From Priestia aryabhattai B8W22 (GTDB taxonomy: Bacteria; Bacillota; Bacilli; Bacillales; Bacillaceae_H): a stretch of 64,000 bases of DNA. Position numbers and translations under genes: made by a program. Numbering within the stretch: position 1 is the stretch's first letter; every line of letters begins with the position of its first letter. The DNA is taken from the NCBI RefSeq assembly GCF_000956595.1, contig NZ_JYOO01000013.1:1-64000 (forward strand). The letters run 5' to 3'. The notes beneath the pieces were generated by a model that was not told the DNA's origin, did no database searches, and saw only the letters and a list, made by a program, of their open reading frames with translations. Positions 34,721 through 43,795 of this stretch are shown one piece after another.

Positions 34721-35612
34721 AGGAAGCACCTACCTTTTCAATGAAAATATCATTTAATGAAGGCTCTTCCACTGCAAATTTAGATACAAATGAAAAGTGT
34801 TTAAGTTCTTGAAAAATGAATTGCGATACGGATTCATGTTGAATTTGAACAATTATGCCTTCAACCGTTTTTTTCACTTTTACAACACCTTCAAGCTCCG
34901 TAATTCTCTCAAACGGACCTTTTCCGTGTACAATGACATTTTTCTTGCCAAATGAACGCTTAATCTCCGGCAGTCTTCCATATACAACAGGCGTACCATG
35001 ATGCATAATACATAAATATTCACAAAGTTCTTCCACATGTTCCATTCGATGACTTGAAAAAACAATCGTCGTTCCGCGCTTTTTCAAATCAAGTACCGCT
35101 TCTTTTAGTACCTCTACGTTTACAGGGTCCAAGCCGCTAAAAGGTTCATCTAAAATAAGCAGCTCAGGACGATGAATAACGGAAGCGATAAATTGAATTT
35201 TTTGCTGATTTCCTTTGGATAGCTCTTCTACTTTTTTTGAAGCATATTGAGGAATATTAAATCGAGTTAACCAGCGCTCCATTTCTTGCAGCACGTTCGC
35301 TTTTTTCATTCCGCGCAGCCGTCCTAGGTAAACAAGCTGATCTTTGACTTTTAATTTCGGATATAATCCCCTTTCTTCTGGAAGGTAACCAACTAGATGA
35401 CTTCTACTGTAAGTTAAAGATTTATCATTCCACTGGATGTGACCTGAGGTTGGTTCAATGAGCCCTAAAATCATTCGAAACGTCGTTGTTTTGCCAGCAC
35501 CGTTTGCACCTAAAAAACCAAACACTTCACCTTTTGGAATTTGCAAAGATAGTTCGTTTACAGCTGTAAATTCACCGTACCTTTTTGAAACTTCACGGAT
35601 AGAAAGAGACAT
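34713..35612 (-). CDS. yhaQ: ABC exporter ATP-binding protein, YhaQ/NatA-like
   Basis: 299 aa. Walker A FLGANGAGKTT (about 33-43), Q-loop VGYLPEERGLYPKL, signature LSKGNQQKIQF, Walker B LLILDEPFSGLDP, switch SSHRMEHVEEL. The C-terminal 80 residues are the NatA-type accessory domain. Partner of the overlapping permease gene. RBS AAAGGAGGAATTAA precedes the ATG at 35612. Confidence 0.85.
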   Translation of the reverse strand: MSLSIREVSKRYGEFTAVNELSLQIPKGEVFGFLGANGAGKTTTFRMILGLIEPTSGHIQWNDKSLTYSRSHLVGYLPEERGLYPKLKVKDQLVYLGRLRGMKKANVLQEMERWLTRFNIPQYASKKVEELSKGNQQKIQFIASVIHRPELLILDEPFSGLDPVNVEVLKEAVLDLKKRGTTIVFSSHRMEHVEELCEYLCIMHHGTPVVYGRLPEIKRSFGKKNVIVHGKGPFERITELEGVVKVKKTVEGIIVQIQHESVSQFIFQELKHFSFVSKFAVEEPSLNDIFIEKVGASYE

Positions 35613-35711
35613 TTAATTCCTCCTTTGTAAATAAACCTATGTTTATTGTATGGAAAAAAATGATATCTGTAAACCTTAGCAGGATTTAGAGGAATAAGAC
35701 GAGAAATATTT

Positions 35712-35725
35712 TGAATACGCTTACA
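35712..35725 (+). promoter_or_regulatory. cre-like site upstream of the 61-aa gene
   Basis: TGAATACGCTTACA matches the cre consensus at 13 of 14 positions (T for A at the fifth). It overlaps the promoter region of the small gene starting 29 bases later. Weak on its own. Confidence 0.35.
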
Positions 35726-35753
35726 ATTATACTATAAGAGGAGAGTAGATTTT

Positions 35754-35939
35754 ATGAGTACTTATACATTAACCGCTTTTGAAAAGACTGGAGAAAAATT
35801 AATAGATGAAAGTTTCGAAGCAGCTTCTGAAACAGAAGCAAAGACTATCGGCACCAAAAAGTTAGAAGATCTTGCCTATTTAGAAAAAACACATCGATGC
35901 GTTAGCTCTAGCGGAAAACTTGTATTATTTCATCGTTAA
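35754..35939 (+). CDS. Small conserved protein, YhzD-like
   Basis: 61 aa, soluble. MSTYTLTAFEKTGEKLIDES, a helix rich in Ala/Glu, and the end SSSGKLVLFHR. Length and location by the yha genes suggest the YhzD family of Bacillus, whose function is unknown; this assignment is from memory and only moderately sure. Strong RBS AGAGGAGAG. Convergent with the HU gene. Confidence 0.6.
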   Translation: MSTYTLTAFEKTGEKLIDESFEAASETEAKTIGTKKLEDLAYLEKTHRCVSSSGKLVLFHR

Positions 35940-35941
35940 TA

Positions 35942-35977
35942 CAAAACGCCGGAAAGGTTTAGCTTTCCGGCGTTTTA
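35942..35977. terminator. Bidirectional terminator between the small gene and HU
   Basis: aacgccggaaag and ctttccggcgtt pair perfectly with A and T runs outside, between convergent stops. Confidence 0.85.
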
Positions 35978-35979
35978 TA

Positions 35980-36252
35980 TTACTTTACAGCTTCTTTTAG
36001 TTCTTTACCAGCTTTAAATGCCGGTACTTTTGATGCTGGAATTTGCATTTCTTCACCCGTTTGAGGGTTACGGCCTGTACGAGCAGCACGCTCGCGTACT
36101 TCAAATGTACCGAAGCCGATTAACTGAATTTTTTCACCTTCACCTAGTGTTGATGAAATTGTTTCTAGTAATGCGTCAACTGCTTTAGATGCATCTGCTT
36201 TTGTTAACTCTGATTTTGTTGCCACTGCGTTTACTAAATCTGTTTTGTTCAT
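35980..36252 (-). CDS. HU-family DNA-binding protein
   Basis: 90 aa, standard HU length. [11 protein letters not shown], the hinge [22 protein letters not shown] with the DNA-intercalating arm (NPQTG), and the C-terminal [14 protein letters not shown] are all typical. ATG 36252 follows GAGGTGATTGG. Binds and bends DNA without sequence preference. Its place among yha genes is unlike B. subtilis hbs, so it may be one of several HU paralogues. Confidence 0.9.
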   Translation of the reverse strand: MNKTDLVNAVATKSELTKADASKAVDALLETISSTLGEGEKIQLIGFGTFEVRERAARTGRNPQTGEEMQIPASKVPAFKAGKELKEAVK

Positions 36253-36364
36253 TTCCAATCACCTCATTAGTTTCTACATTATCTTGTGTTACCACTGTTT
36301 TGCAACTTTTAAACATGCTCTATCAATATGATAGACAAAAATACTGGCTTTTAAACTAGTTCAC

Positions 36365-37168
36365 TTAATTTTCGGAAATATCTTTTTCACTTTGATTAAA
36401 AACAGGCACTCGCTTTTCCAGAAACGCACGTACACCTTCCTTATGATCCAAACTTTGGCTCATAGCAAACTGACTTCTTTTCTCAAGCGCAAGCACTTGC
36501 TTTAATTGTGAAATAGATGTCTCCACATAAATTCGCTTTGTTTCCTTCAAAGCACGTGAAGGTTTTTTTAGCCAATATGAGAGATAATCTTCTACATGCT
36601 TCGCCAAATCTCCTTCTTTTATTTCATCAATTAGGCCAAATTGATGAGCTTCCTCTGCTTTTAATGTCTTTCCTTCCCAAATCAGCTGTTTCGCACGATG
36701 AGAACCGATGCGCTTTTCTAGTAAAAAGTGACCGCCTCCATCTGGAATTAGAGCAATGCCGATAAAGTTCATCGCAATTTTTGTGTGTCTTTCTGCAATA
36801 ATATAATCAGAAGCAAGCGCGATGCTGAGCCCTAGCCCTGCTGCCGCACCGTGCAGCACACTTATCGTCATTTGAGGCAGGCTGTATAAAGTCAGCACGG
36901 CTTCATTAATCAAATCCATTACCTGCTCAAAACGTTTTGATTGTGAAGGTGACATCATCATATTAATATCTCCGCCTGCTGAAAATACCTTTCCGTTTCC
37001 CTTTACTATTAAAAAATCTGCTTCGCTTTCTTCGACAACTTTTAAACATTGTATAAACTGCTCTAGCACTTCCTCGTTTAATGCGTTTAACGCATCCGGC
37101 CTGTTAAACGAAATTGTGGCGACGCGCTCTTGCAAAACTAGTTCTACTACTTTTAATTCGACGGTCAT
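36365..37168 (-). CDS. yhaR: Enoyl-CoA hydratase/isomerase, YhaR-like
   Basis: 267 aa crotonase-fold enzyme. The oxyanion-hole segments are VFSAGGDINMM (about 62-72) and LHGAAAGLGLSIALASDY (about 106-123). The usual first catalytic Glu position reads IALIPDGGG, where Asp or Pro replaces the hydratase Glu, so hydratase activity itself is uncertain. ATG 37168 is chosen because AAAGGG precedes it; the GTG at 37177 sits in that site. Overlaps the stop region of the upstream acyl-CoA ligase gene, so the two work on acyl-CoA together. Confidence 0.82.
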   Translation of the reverse strand: MTVELKVVELVLQERVATISFNRPDALNALNEEVLEQFIQCLKVVEESEADFLIVKGNGKVFSAGGDINMMMSPSQSKRFEQVMDLINEAVLTLYSLPQMTISVLHGAAAGLGLSIALASDYIIAERHTKIAMNFIGIALIPDGGGHFLLEKRIGSHRAKQLIWEGKTLKAEEAHQFGLIDEIKEGDLAKHVEDYLSYWLKKPSRALKETKRIYVETSISQLKQVLALEKRSQFAMSQSLDHKEGVRAFLEKRVPVFNQSEKDISEN

Positions 37169-37173
37169 CTTAC

Positions 37174-38787
37174 TCACCCTTTCTGATAATGATTGACGAC
37201 TTGTTCACGAAGCGTACGTTTTAAGAACTTTCCTACCGTTGTCTTCGGGATTTCATCCATAAATAAAATTTCATCTGGAAGCCACCATTTTGCGAACTGC
37301 GGCGCTAAAAATTTGATTAGCTCTTCTGACGAAACGACACCTTTATATGCATCTTTTAACACGACACAAGCAACTGGACGCTCTTGCCACACCTTATGAG
37401 GGACTGCTATGACACAGGCTTCGAAAACAGCTTCATGGGCAATAAGCGCGTTTTCTAGATCAACAGATGAAATCCATTCTCCTCCGCTTTTAATTAAATC
37501 TTTTGTTCGGTCTACAATTTTGATCGTTCCCTCTTCGTCAACCGTCACAATATCTCCCGTATACAGCCAGCCGTCTTTAAACGTATCTTCTGTTCTTTTA
37601 TCCTTGTAATATTCAGAAGCCACCCACGGCCCCTTTAGTAATAGCTCACCCATTTCCACTCCATCCCAAGCAACTTCTCCATTTTGACCTATTACTTTCA
37701 TTTCTACGCCAGGAACTAAGAAACCTTGCTTCGCTTTTACGCTGAGCTGATACTCAGTGTCTTCGCTGTACTGATAGCTTTTTAAGCGGGAGACGGTCAC
37801 CACAGGGCTCGTTTCCGTCATTCCGTATGCATGCATAAATTCAATTTTATATTTTTCCTGAAATTCTCGAATGACGCTTTTGGGGGCCGCTGATCCGCCG
37901 CATAAAATAGCTCGCAAACTATCAACTGCGTAAGGTTTTTTTTCTAACTCTTGTAAAAAATTTAACCAAACGGTAGGTACTGCTGCTGCAAGAGTTACTC
38001 TCTCTTGTTCAATCAGAGAAGCAATCGTCTCCGAAGTACAAAAAGCACCCGGCAGCACGAGCTTTGTTCCAAACCAGACCGCAGCAAAAGGAATTCCCCA
38101 TGCGTTTACGTGAAACATTGGAACGATAGGCATAGCGGTATCAGCTTCTGATAATCCAGCACTATCAGCAAGCCCTAGCGCCATACAGTGCAAATAAATA
38201 GCGCGATGAGAATATACAACGCCCTTTGGCTCTCCTGTAGTAGCAGAGGTATAACAAAGGCCTGCTGGTTCTTCTTCGCTTAAATCTTGAACAAAGGAAT
38301 GCGATGCATGCCCTTGTTGAATCCAATTTTCGTAATGATAAACTGGCAAGTCTGTTTCTGGCAGCTCACCTTCATCTGACATAATGATATAGGCTTCAAC
38401 ATGTGGAAGCTTTTGATGAATGCTTTCAAATAAAGGTAAAAAGCATTCATCAAGTAAAATGACTTTATCGCGTGCATGGTTAATGATGTATACAATTTGC
38501 TCAGAATCTAACCGAATATTAATTGTGTGAAGAACAGCGCCTATTCCCGGCACAGCAAAATAAGCCTCTAGATGTCTATGATGATTCCATGCAAACGTTC
38601 CGACTCTTTCTCCTCGCTTCACTCCAATTCGTTCTAGCATACTAGAGAGCTGCCGAGTCCGTTTTATTAACTGATTATAAGTTAAACGCTGAATTCCTTT
38701 TGAAGATTTAGAAACCACTTCTTTTTTACCAAACAGCTTTTCAGCTCTTTCCATCATAGATGGTACGGTTAACTGTACATTCATCAT
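37174..38787 (-). CDS. Acyl-CoA synthetase (AMP-forming, fatty-acid ligase)
   Basis: 537 aa. The AMP-binding core motifs are YTSATTGEPKGVVYSH (about 177-192), MHAYGMTETSPVV, WLYTGDIVTVDEEG and DRTKDLIKSGGEWIS, with the adenylation Lys in KTTVGKFLKR near the end. Activates a fatty acid to acyl-CoA. Chain length is not evident; the sequence resembles medium/long-chain AlkK-type ligases. Coupled by overlap with the enoyl-CoA hydratase gene. A cre-like site lies 28 bases upstream, fitting catabolite repression of fatty-acid use. RBS GAGGTG. Confidence 0.85.
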   Translation of the reverse strand: MMNVQLTVPSMMERAEKLFGKKEVVSKSSKGIQRLTYNQLIKRTRQLSSMLERIGVKRGERVGTFAWNHHRHLEAYFAVPGIGAVLHTINIRLDSEQIVYIINHARDKVILLDECFLPLFESIHQKLPHVEAYIIMSDEGELPETDLPVYHYENWIQQGHASHSFVQDLSEEEPAGLCYTSATTGEPKGVVYSHRAIYLHCMALGLADSAGLSEADTAMPIVPMFHVNAWGIPFAAVWFGTKLVLPGAFCTSETIASLIEQERVTLAAAVPTVWLNFLQELEKKPYAVDSLRAILCGGSAAPKSVIREFQEKYKIEFMHAYGMTETSPVVTVSRLKSYQYSEDTEYQLSVKAKQGFLVPGVEMKVIGQNGEVAWDGVEMGELLLKGPWVASEYYKDKRTEDTFKDGWLYTGDIVTVDEEGTIKIVDRTKDLIKSGGEWISSVDLENALIAHEAVFEACVIAVPHKVWQERPVACVVLKDAYKGVVSSEELIKFLAPQFAKWWLPDEILFMDEIPKTTVGKFLKRTLREQVVNHYQKG

Positions 38788-38814
38788 TAAGCGGCACCTC
38801 GCATCGTCATAATA

Positions 38815-38828
38815 AGAAAACGCTTACA
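38815..38828 (-). promoter_or_regulatory. cre-like operator of the acyl-CoA ligase gene
   Basis: Read on the plus strand agaaaacgcttaca matches the cre consensus at 13 of 14 positions; it lies 28 bp upstream of the ligase start, where CcpA would block initiation. No FadR-type palindrome was found beside it. Confidence 0.45.
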
Positions 38829-38875
38829 ACTTTTTTATATATTCAACAGATTCCGACATTTCCCTGCTGAAAATA

Positions 38876-38900
38876 AAAAAAGATCACTAAAAAGTGACCT
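38876..38900 (-). terminator. Terminator of hemZ
   Basis: On the minus strand GGTCACT pairs with AGTGATC over four T and runs into seven T, just beyond the hemZ stop. Confidence 0.75.
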
Positions 38901-38902
38901 TT

Positions 38903-40402
38903 TTATTTCTTAAACAATTCACCTAAAATCTTGAGTTTCTCTTGTGTGTAGTGCTCGAATCCATCGTTGTACGATTTTGGATCTTTTGGATTCGCAAACC
39001 TTGTAATAATTCCTGTTTCTGGATGCACGAACTTACTGGATGCCCCGCACCCAAGGCCAATAATCGTCTGCTTTTCTTCCATGATCATAATATTGTACAG
39101 ACTCTCTTGACCAGGGAATGAATATCCAACGTTCTCTAAATTACCTAAAATATTTTTTTGGCGATATAAGTAATAAGGTTCATATCCTTGTTCTTGAGTC
39201 CACTCAGTCGCTAAATCCATCATTTTACCAATTTCATAGCGATCTGCTACTTTGTATTTCCGTTTATTTTGAGTCATTTCAGACGCGCGTTTAAACGATA
39301 GCGTATGAACAGTTAAAGATTCAGGAAGCAATTTTTTAGACTCGTCTAGCGTATGCTGAAATTCTTCTACACCTTCATTTGGAAGCCCAATAATTAAGTC
39401 CATGTTAATGTTATTCATCCCCATTTTCCGAGAAAGATGAAATTTATCAATCGTTTCTTCAACTGTATGATGACGTCCAATAGCTTTTAAGGTTTCTTGA
39501 ATATAAGACTGTGGATTTACACTAATCCGGTCAATATTCCATTTGTTCAAAACAGCTAGCTTTTCTTCCGTAATCGTATCAGGTCTTCCTGCTTCTACCG
39601 TAATTTCACGGATATTTTGTACATCCGGGAACGATTCATACATCTCTTCATACAGCATGTCCATTTCTTCAGCGGTAATGCTCGTTGGTGTGCCTCCGCC
39701 ATAATAGACGGTTGTAATCTTGACGTTATTGTCTTTTAACCATTTTCCTACTTCACGCATCTCATAATGCAAGCCGCCTAAAAATGACGTAACGGATCCT
39801 TGACGTCCATTAATCGCATAGGCTGGGAATGTACAGTATGCACACTTCGTCGGACAAAACGGAATGCCTATATAAATGCTTACCTCGTTCTTTAACTCAT
39901 GTAAATCAGGAATAGCTGCTAGTTGACGATCCACAATATGCTGCATTAAATTAATTTTGTCATCGGTGATTAAATATTCTTCCTTTAGCTCACGATGTGC
40001 CTGTTCTTTACTTTTGCCTGACTGCAGTTTCATATGAAGCAGTTTCGTCGGACGTATACCAGTTAAAATACCCCATTTTTGAACAATGTTTGTATACTCC
40101 TGTAACACAGATAAGTAGACGCGAAGCACTACATTTTTTATTTGCTTAAATTTTTCTTTTTCTGTTTCATACGGCGTAAACGATTTAGAAAGCTCTTCTG
40201 TAAACACCTTGTCCGTTGCAGCATCATGCAGCACTGCTTTCGCATAAATTTCTTCATGAACTTTTAGCTCTACTTCGACCTTCAGCTGAGCTTCGTTATC
40301 ATCCTCAAAGGAAACGTTGCTTTCTTCAAAAAACAAATCTGAAATTCGGTGAAGCGGACGTAAAAAACGCTCATCTTCTATACCTTTTATATAAATGTTC
40401 AA
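38903..40402 (-). CDS. hemZ: Oxygen-independent coproporphyrinogen oxidase-like radical SAM protein HemZ
   Basis: 499 aa. The radical SAM cluster motif is CPTKCAYC (about 182-189) in YIGIPFCPTKCAYCTFPAY; TVYYGGGTPTS and MDLIIGLPNEG follow, as in HemN-like proteins. About 170 residues of HemZ-specific sequence precede the core. TTG at 40402 is chosen as start because AAAGGTGATTATA precedes it and it gives the expected N-terminus NIYIKGIEDERF. Named for a role in anaerobic heme synthesis in B. subtilis; some HemN-like proteins instead handle heme, so activity is not certain. Confidence 0.88.
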   Translation of the reverse strand: MNIYIKGIEDERFLRPLHRISDLFFEESNVSFEDDNEAQLKVEVELKVHEEIYAKAVLHDAATDKVFTEELSKSFTPYETEKEKFKQIKNVVLRVYLSVLQEYTNIVQKWGILTGIRPTKLLHMKLQSGKSKEQAHRELKEEYLITDDKINLMQHIVDRQLAAIPDLHELKNEVSIYIGIPFCPTKCAYCTFPAYAINGRQGSVTSFLGGLHYEMREVGKWLKDNNVKITTVYYGGGTPTSITAEEMDMLYEEMYESFPDVQNIREITVEAGRPDTITEEKLAVLNKWNIDRISVNPQSYIQETLKAIGRHHTVEETIDKFHLSRKMGMNNINMDLIIGLPNEGVEEFQHTLDESKKLLPESLTVHTLSFKRASEMTQNKRKYKVADRYEIGKMMDLATEWTQEQGYEPYYLYRQKNILGNLENVGYSFPGQESLYNIMIMEEKQTIIGLGCGASSKFVHPETGIITRFANPKDPKSYNDGFEHYTQEKLKILGELFKK

Positions 40403-40510
40403 TATAATCACCTTTCAAATCAATTCTATCTAAGTAATCAGTTTACAAAACCTACGTATGTCCGGTCAAGGTGCTCAGCTCAAGGGAATACGCAAACAGG
40501 AAACAAACGG

Positions 40511-40830
40511 AAAAAGAGATTGAGCCATAATTACATTAATTCAATCTAAGGACGAACAAATGGGATAAATGAGCTCATATGAATTGCTTGTTACACCTCT
40601 GTTGGTTTCCGTGCAAGGCTTTGCTTTCCGCTGGCGGCCGATAAGCCTCCTCATCGCTTGCCCTTTTCCCTCAGGAGTCTTCGCCTTGCCCTCTAATCAA
40701 CAGCTAGAAGCACCTACATATATGAAACCTACGTTCACCCTACCAATAAAAAAATCCGAACGAATTGGATTCTCTATCAGGAATCTTGATTCATCGTTCG
40801 GATCTTCCCTTCGACTAAACTACTTTTGTC
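40511..40830. repeat. Dispersed repeat, copy B
   Basis: About 320 bp, same orientation as copy A 7.4 kb to the left. It also ends in a hairpin formed by tccgaacga and tcgttcgga, which on the minus strand runs into a T tract and can terminate the YhaX gene immediately upstream on that strand. Both copies thus lie between two minus-strand genes, 3' of one and 5' of the next. Confidence 0.75.
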
Positions 40831-40851
40831 CTAGCTTCTTTTTTCCTTTAT

Positions 40852-41730
40852 TTATTTTAAACGAAAGCTGTCAATTTGATGAAGATAACCAAGGCGCTGC
40901 TGCTTTCTAAATAATTCTTTCACCATATAGGCTACACCATTTTCATTATTAGAACGAGTAACCCAATCCGCAAGCATTTTTAATTCCGTTGGTGAATTGC
41001 CCATGGCCACACCCATTCCCGCATGTTCAATCGTTTCTAAATCATCATAGCAATTTCCAATTGCCACCACATCTTCCATTGGTATCCCTAGACGATTTGC
41101 TACATAACGAACGCCGGCAGCTTTTGTGGCTCCTTTTGGCGTAATATAACATCTATTTTCATTTGGATACGAAAACCATTCAATATCCGGAACTGCACTA
41201 GCAATTGTTTGCTCAGCGTATTCTTTTTCTCTACGATCTGCAAAATAAACTTCTATTTTTGGCGTAGAAACAGGTTCATCACGAAGCGTATCTCCTAATG
41301 AATCTACGAACTGCACGGGATAAAAGAGCGGTTCTCCCGTTTTCAACACGCTTTTAGCTACAATATTGTTAGGAAGCTTTACACGATTTCCAATTGAAAA
41401 CCTTTCATGTAAAATGCGGACATGACAATTAAAATTTTCAAAAAGCTGAATGAGATTAAATGTTTTTTCCTCGCTAATTCTCTTATCTAGTATCGGTTTG
41501 TCTATCGATGTTCCGATAAAGGCACCGCTATGAGTAATGAGCATTGCAGGATGAACTTTAAGTGACCGAGCAATTTTTTTAGCAGACGGAAAATGCCTGT
41601 TTGTTACTAATGTAACGTAAACCCCTTTATTTTTCACAAATTGAATTGCGTCTTTCGTTTCTTTTGTAACGCGCCCTTGGCTATTTAAAATGGTTCCATC
41701 AATATTCAACGCTAGCAATCGATAAGCCAT
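40852..41730 (-). CDS. yhaX: HAD-superfamily (Cof-type) protein YhaX
   Basis: 292 aa with the Cof-type HAD layout: LALNIDGTIL at the start, TNRHFPSAKKIA, the C2 cap, then PKGATKAAGVRYV and VVAIGNCYDDLETIEHAG near the end. The usual first Asp of DxDGT, the phosphoryl-accepting nucleophile, is Asn here (NIDGT), while the second Asp and the C-terminal acidic pair remain. Phosphatase activity by the classic mechanism is therefore doubtful. Ends near repeat copy B, which supplies its terminator. Confidence 0.82.
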   Translation of the reverse strand: MAYRLLALNIDGTILNSQGRVTKETKDAIQFVKNKGVYVTLVTNRHFPSAKKIARSLKVHPAMLITHSGAFIGTSIDKPILDKRISEEKTFNLIQLFENFNCHVRILHERFSIGNRVKLPNNIVAKSVLKTGEPLFYPVQFVDSLGDTLRDEPVSTPKIEVYFADRREKEYAEQTIASAVPDIEWFSYPNENRCYITPKGATKAAGVRYVANRLGIPMEDVVAIGNCYDDLETIEHAGMGVAMGNSPTELKMLADWVTRSNNENGVAYMVKELFRKQQRLGYLHQIDSFRLK

Positions 41731-41867
41731 ATGAGAACCCCTTCTTTCATAGATGTCTAATCCGTTAGGATACGGTTATAAATGACCTTTTCATGATAGT
41801 CGGCATGTGTAGCCTTGTTACTAAGCTTATGAGCAGAACTGCACAATTAGAAGAAATTTCCGCATAA

Positions 41868-41903
41868 AAAAAAGAGGAAAAGATTTCTCTTTTCCTCTTT
41901 TCC
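41868..41903 (-). terminator. Terminator of yheA
   Basis: aaaagaggaaaaga and tctcttttcctctttt pair around two bases downstream of the yheA stop, with T on the minus strand. Confidence 0.75.
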
Positions 41904-41910
41904 CTATCTC

Positions 41911-42261
41911 TTATTCAGCCGCACCGTAAAGTTCTTCAAGTGGCTTCATGATAATTTTGTTTAATTCACCAATTACCATGCTCATACGTTGCTCAGCTTC
42001 CATTAGCTTCGCGATATTTTGATCTTGTTGAACGATTGCAACTGTTTGTTGAGCTTGCTGAACTTCTTCTTCAGTGATCTCTTGGCCCATCATTTGCTTT
42101 TGTTGCAGCTCCATTTGCATTGTACGGAAACGCTCAAATAATTGTTTTGAACCTTGATCAGCGTTTACTGCTGCATATAAGTTTTTTAAGTTTGTGTAAT
42201 CGTCGCTGTGACGAATTGCTTTTTCTAAATCATTTGCTACATCATGTAAATTTACAGACAC
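41911..42261 (-). CDS. yheA: YlbF/YmcA-family protein YheA
   Basis: 116 aa, wholly helical: [20 protein letters not shown], a Gln-rich central helix ([20 protein letters not shown]) and [17 protein letters not shown]. The YlbF/YmcA fold includes the Y-complex subunits for RNase Y; YheA itself has no assigned role. Divergent from the ATP-grasp operon. RBS TTAGGAGGAACTTAA. Confidence 0.88.
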   Translation of the reverse strand: MSVNLHDVANDLEKAIRHSDDYTNLKNLYAAVNADQGSKQLFERFRTMQMELQQKQMMGQEITEEEVQQAQQTVAIVQQDQNIAKLMEAEQRMSMVIGELNKIIMKPLEELYGAAE

Positions 42262-42375
42262 GTTAAGTTCCTCCTAATTAAGTTCTATAATTTCTTGACT
42301 TCCCTAACTATAACAAATTATTATATAAAATTCAGCTTAAGACCTTTATTTTCTCAGAAAACGATAAATTCTCTT

Positions 42376-42404
42376 CACGGATTGGGCTAATTCCTCATAG
42401 TATA
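42376..42404 (+). promoter_or_regulatory. Sporulation-type (SigE/SigK-like) promoter of the ATP-grasp operon
   Basis: CAC at 42376-42378 and CATAGTATA at 42396-42404 fit the mother-cell SigK pattern (ACm then CATAnnnTA at 15-16 bases) or the SigE -10. About 45 bases upstream of the first ATP-grasp gene, in keeping with the spore role of YheC/YheD proteins. Match only. Confidence 0.4.
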
Positions 42405-42448
42405 TATCAGCATTCGCCTACTAAAGGAAAGAAAAAGAGGATTCGTTT

Positions 42449-43795
42449 ATGAATACTTTTACCATTTCTCTAAAACCACTAGAGAACCATATGAGCGACG
42501 ACATTTACATTAGTTCTGCTCTGTTCTCACGTGTGAAATGCAAGCATGAGTTTACATTAACAGTAGGCTCCATTACGAAAGAAGTCAAAGCCACTGTTTT
42601 TCAACATCGAGAATGCTGCTTCATGATGTCAGAAACTCTATTTACAGACTTTCGTTTTCCGTATGAAACGCATCAGCTGAGAGGCATTTATGAAGAGAAT
42701 ACGTTTAGGCTGGGACCCGTGATTAGCATCGTAACAGAAGTTCGAGAAGATGAAGAACCCTTTGGCAGCATTTCTGTATTTTGTAAGGAATTTGTTCAAG
42801 CTTGCAAGGAGTTAGGGTGTTTTTGCTACGTGAGCAAATTGAGCGACTTGAAGTCATTGTCACCTAAAGGATATGTTTATCGCGCTGATCGATGGGTTTA
42901 TTCAGACGTTCCCTTTCCTGGAATCGTACACAACCGGATTCATGCCAGGAAAACCGAGCAAAGCGCTGATTTTCAAACCTTTAAAACATTTTTAAAAGAG
43001 CATGACGTTCCTTTCTTTAACGCACGCTACTTAAATAAATGGACGGTTTTTCAACAGCTTAAAGATGTCGTACACTTGCTTCCATATTTGCCAAAAACGT
43101 ATCAGCTTCGTTCACGTCAAGATCTTCTTGACGCTTTGGAACTTCATGACGATGTTTTTCTGAAGCCTGTTCATGGTAGCCAAGGAAAAAATATTTTTAA
43201 AATTTCAAAGAAAGAGAAGTATATTTTAGACTATACAACGTTTACGCAGACGTATGAAAAAGAATATGAATCTCTCTATGACTTATTTGAAACGCTTTAT
43301 AGTCAATTAAAAAGGCAAGGGTTTCTCATCCAAGAAGGAATTTCACTGCAGGCATACAAACAGTGCCCTTTTGATTTCCGCATTCTCTGTCATAAAAAAG
43401 ACGACTTGACGTGGAAAATCACGTCCATTGTCACACGTGTATCAAAACCCGGCAATTTCGTCTCAAATCTTGCCCGTGGAGGAGATATTCATCCTCCTCA
43501 GCAAGTTTTAACTCAGCTCTATGATTCAAAAACTACGCGCCATATCCTTTCACTTTTAAAAGAGATTGCGATTGAAATTTGCACACAGCTTTCTCACCCG
43601 TCTGAACTTTATGCAGAATTTGGTATTGATTTAGCAATCGATCAAGAAGGAAAGCCTTGGATTATTGAAGTAAATGTCAAACCTTCCAAACAATTAGATT
43701 CAAGCGCTTTCTCTGTTCGTCCCTCAACAAAAGCACTGCTTGATTATTGTCTGCATGCAACGAATTTTCAATTTGCCAAGGAGGATTTACGATGA
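42449..43795 (+). CDS. YheC/YheD-family ATP-grasp spore protein 1 (YheD-like)
   Basis: 448 aa. An N-terminal domain of about 115 residues precedes the family motif PFPGIVHNRIHARKTE (about 154-169). The ATP-grasp core follows: FLKPVHGSQGKNIF (ATP-binding Lys and Gly loop, about 238), CPFDFRILCH, and GIDLAIDQEGKPWIIEVNVK with the metal-binding Asp, Glu and Asn. Such enzymes form carboxylate-amine or carboxylate-thiol bonds with ATP; the substrate of this family is unknown. YheD of B. subtilis is a spore-coat-associated mother-cell protein. First gene of a five-gene operon; its TGA overlaps the next ATG. Confidence 0.85.
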   Translation: MNTFTISLKPLENHMSDDIYISSALFSRVKCKHEFTLTVGSITKEVKATVFQHRECCFMMSETLFTDFRFPYETHQLRGIYEENTFRLGPVISIVTEVREDEEPFGSISVFCKEFVQACKELGCFCYVSKLSDLKSLSPKGYVYRADRWVYSDVPFPGIVHNRIHARKTEQSADFQTFKTFLKEHDVPFFNARYLNKWTVFQQLKDVVHLLPYLPKTYQLRSRQDLLDALELHDDVFLKPVHGSQGKNIFKISKKEKYILDYTTFTQTYEKEYESLYDLFETLYSQLKRQGFLIQEGISLQAYKQCPFDFRILCHKKDDLTWKITSIVTRVSKPGNFVSNLARGGDIHPPQQVLTQLYDSKTTRHILSLLKEIAIEICTQLSHPSELYAEFGIDLAIDQEGKPWIIEVNVKPSKQLDSSAFSVRPSTKALLDYCLHATNFQFAKEDLR

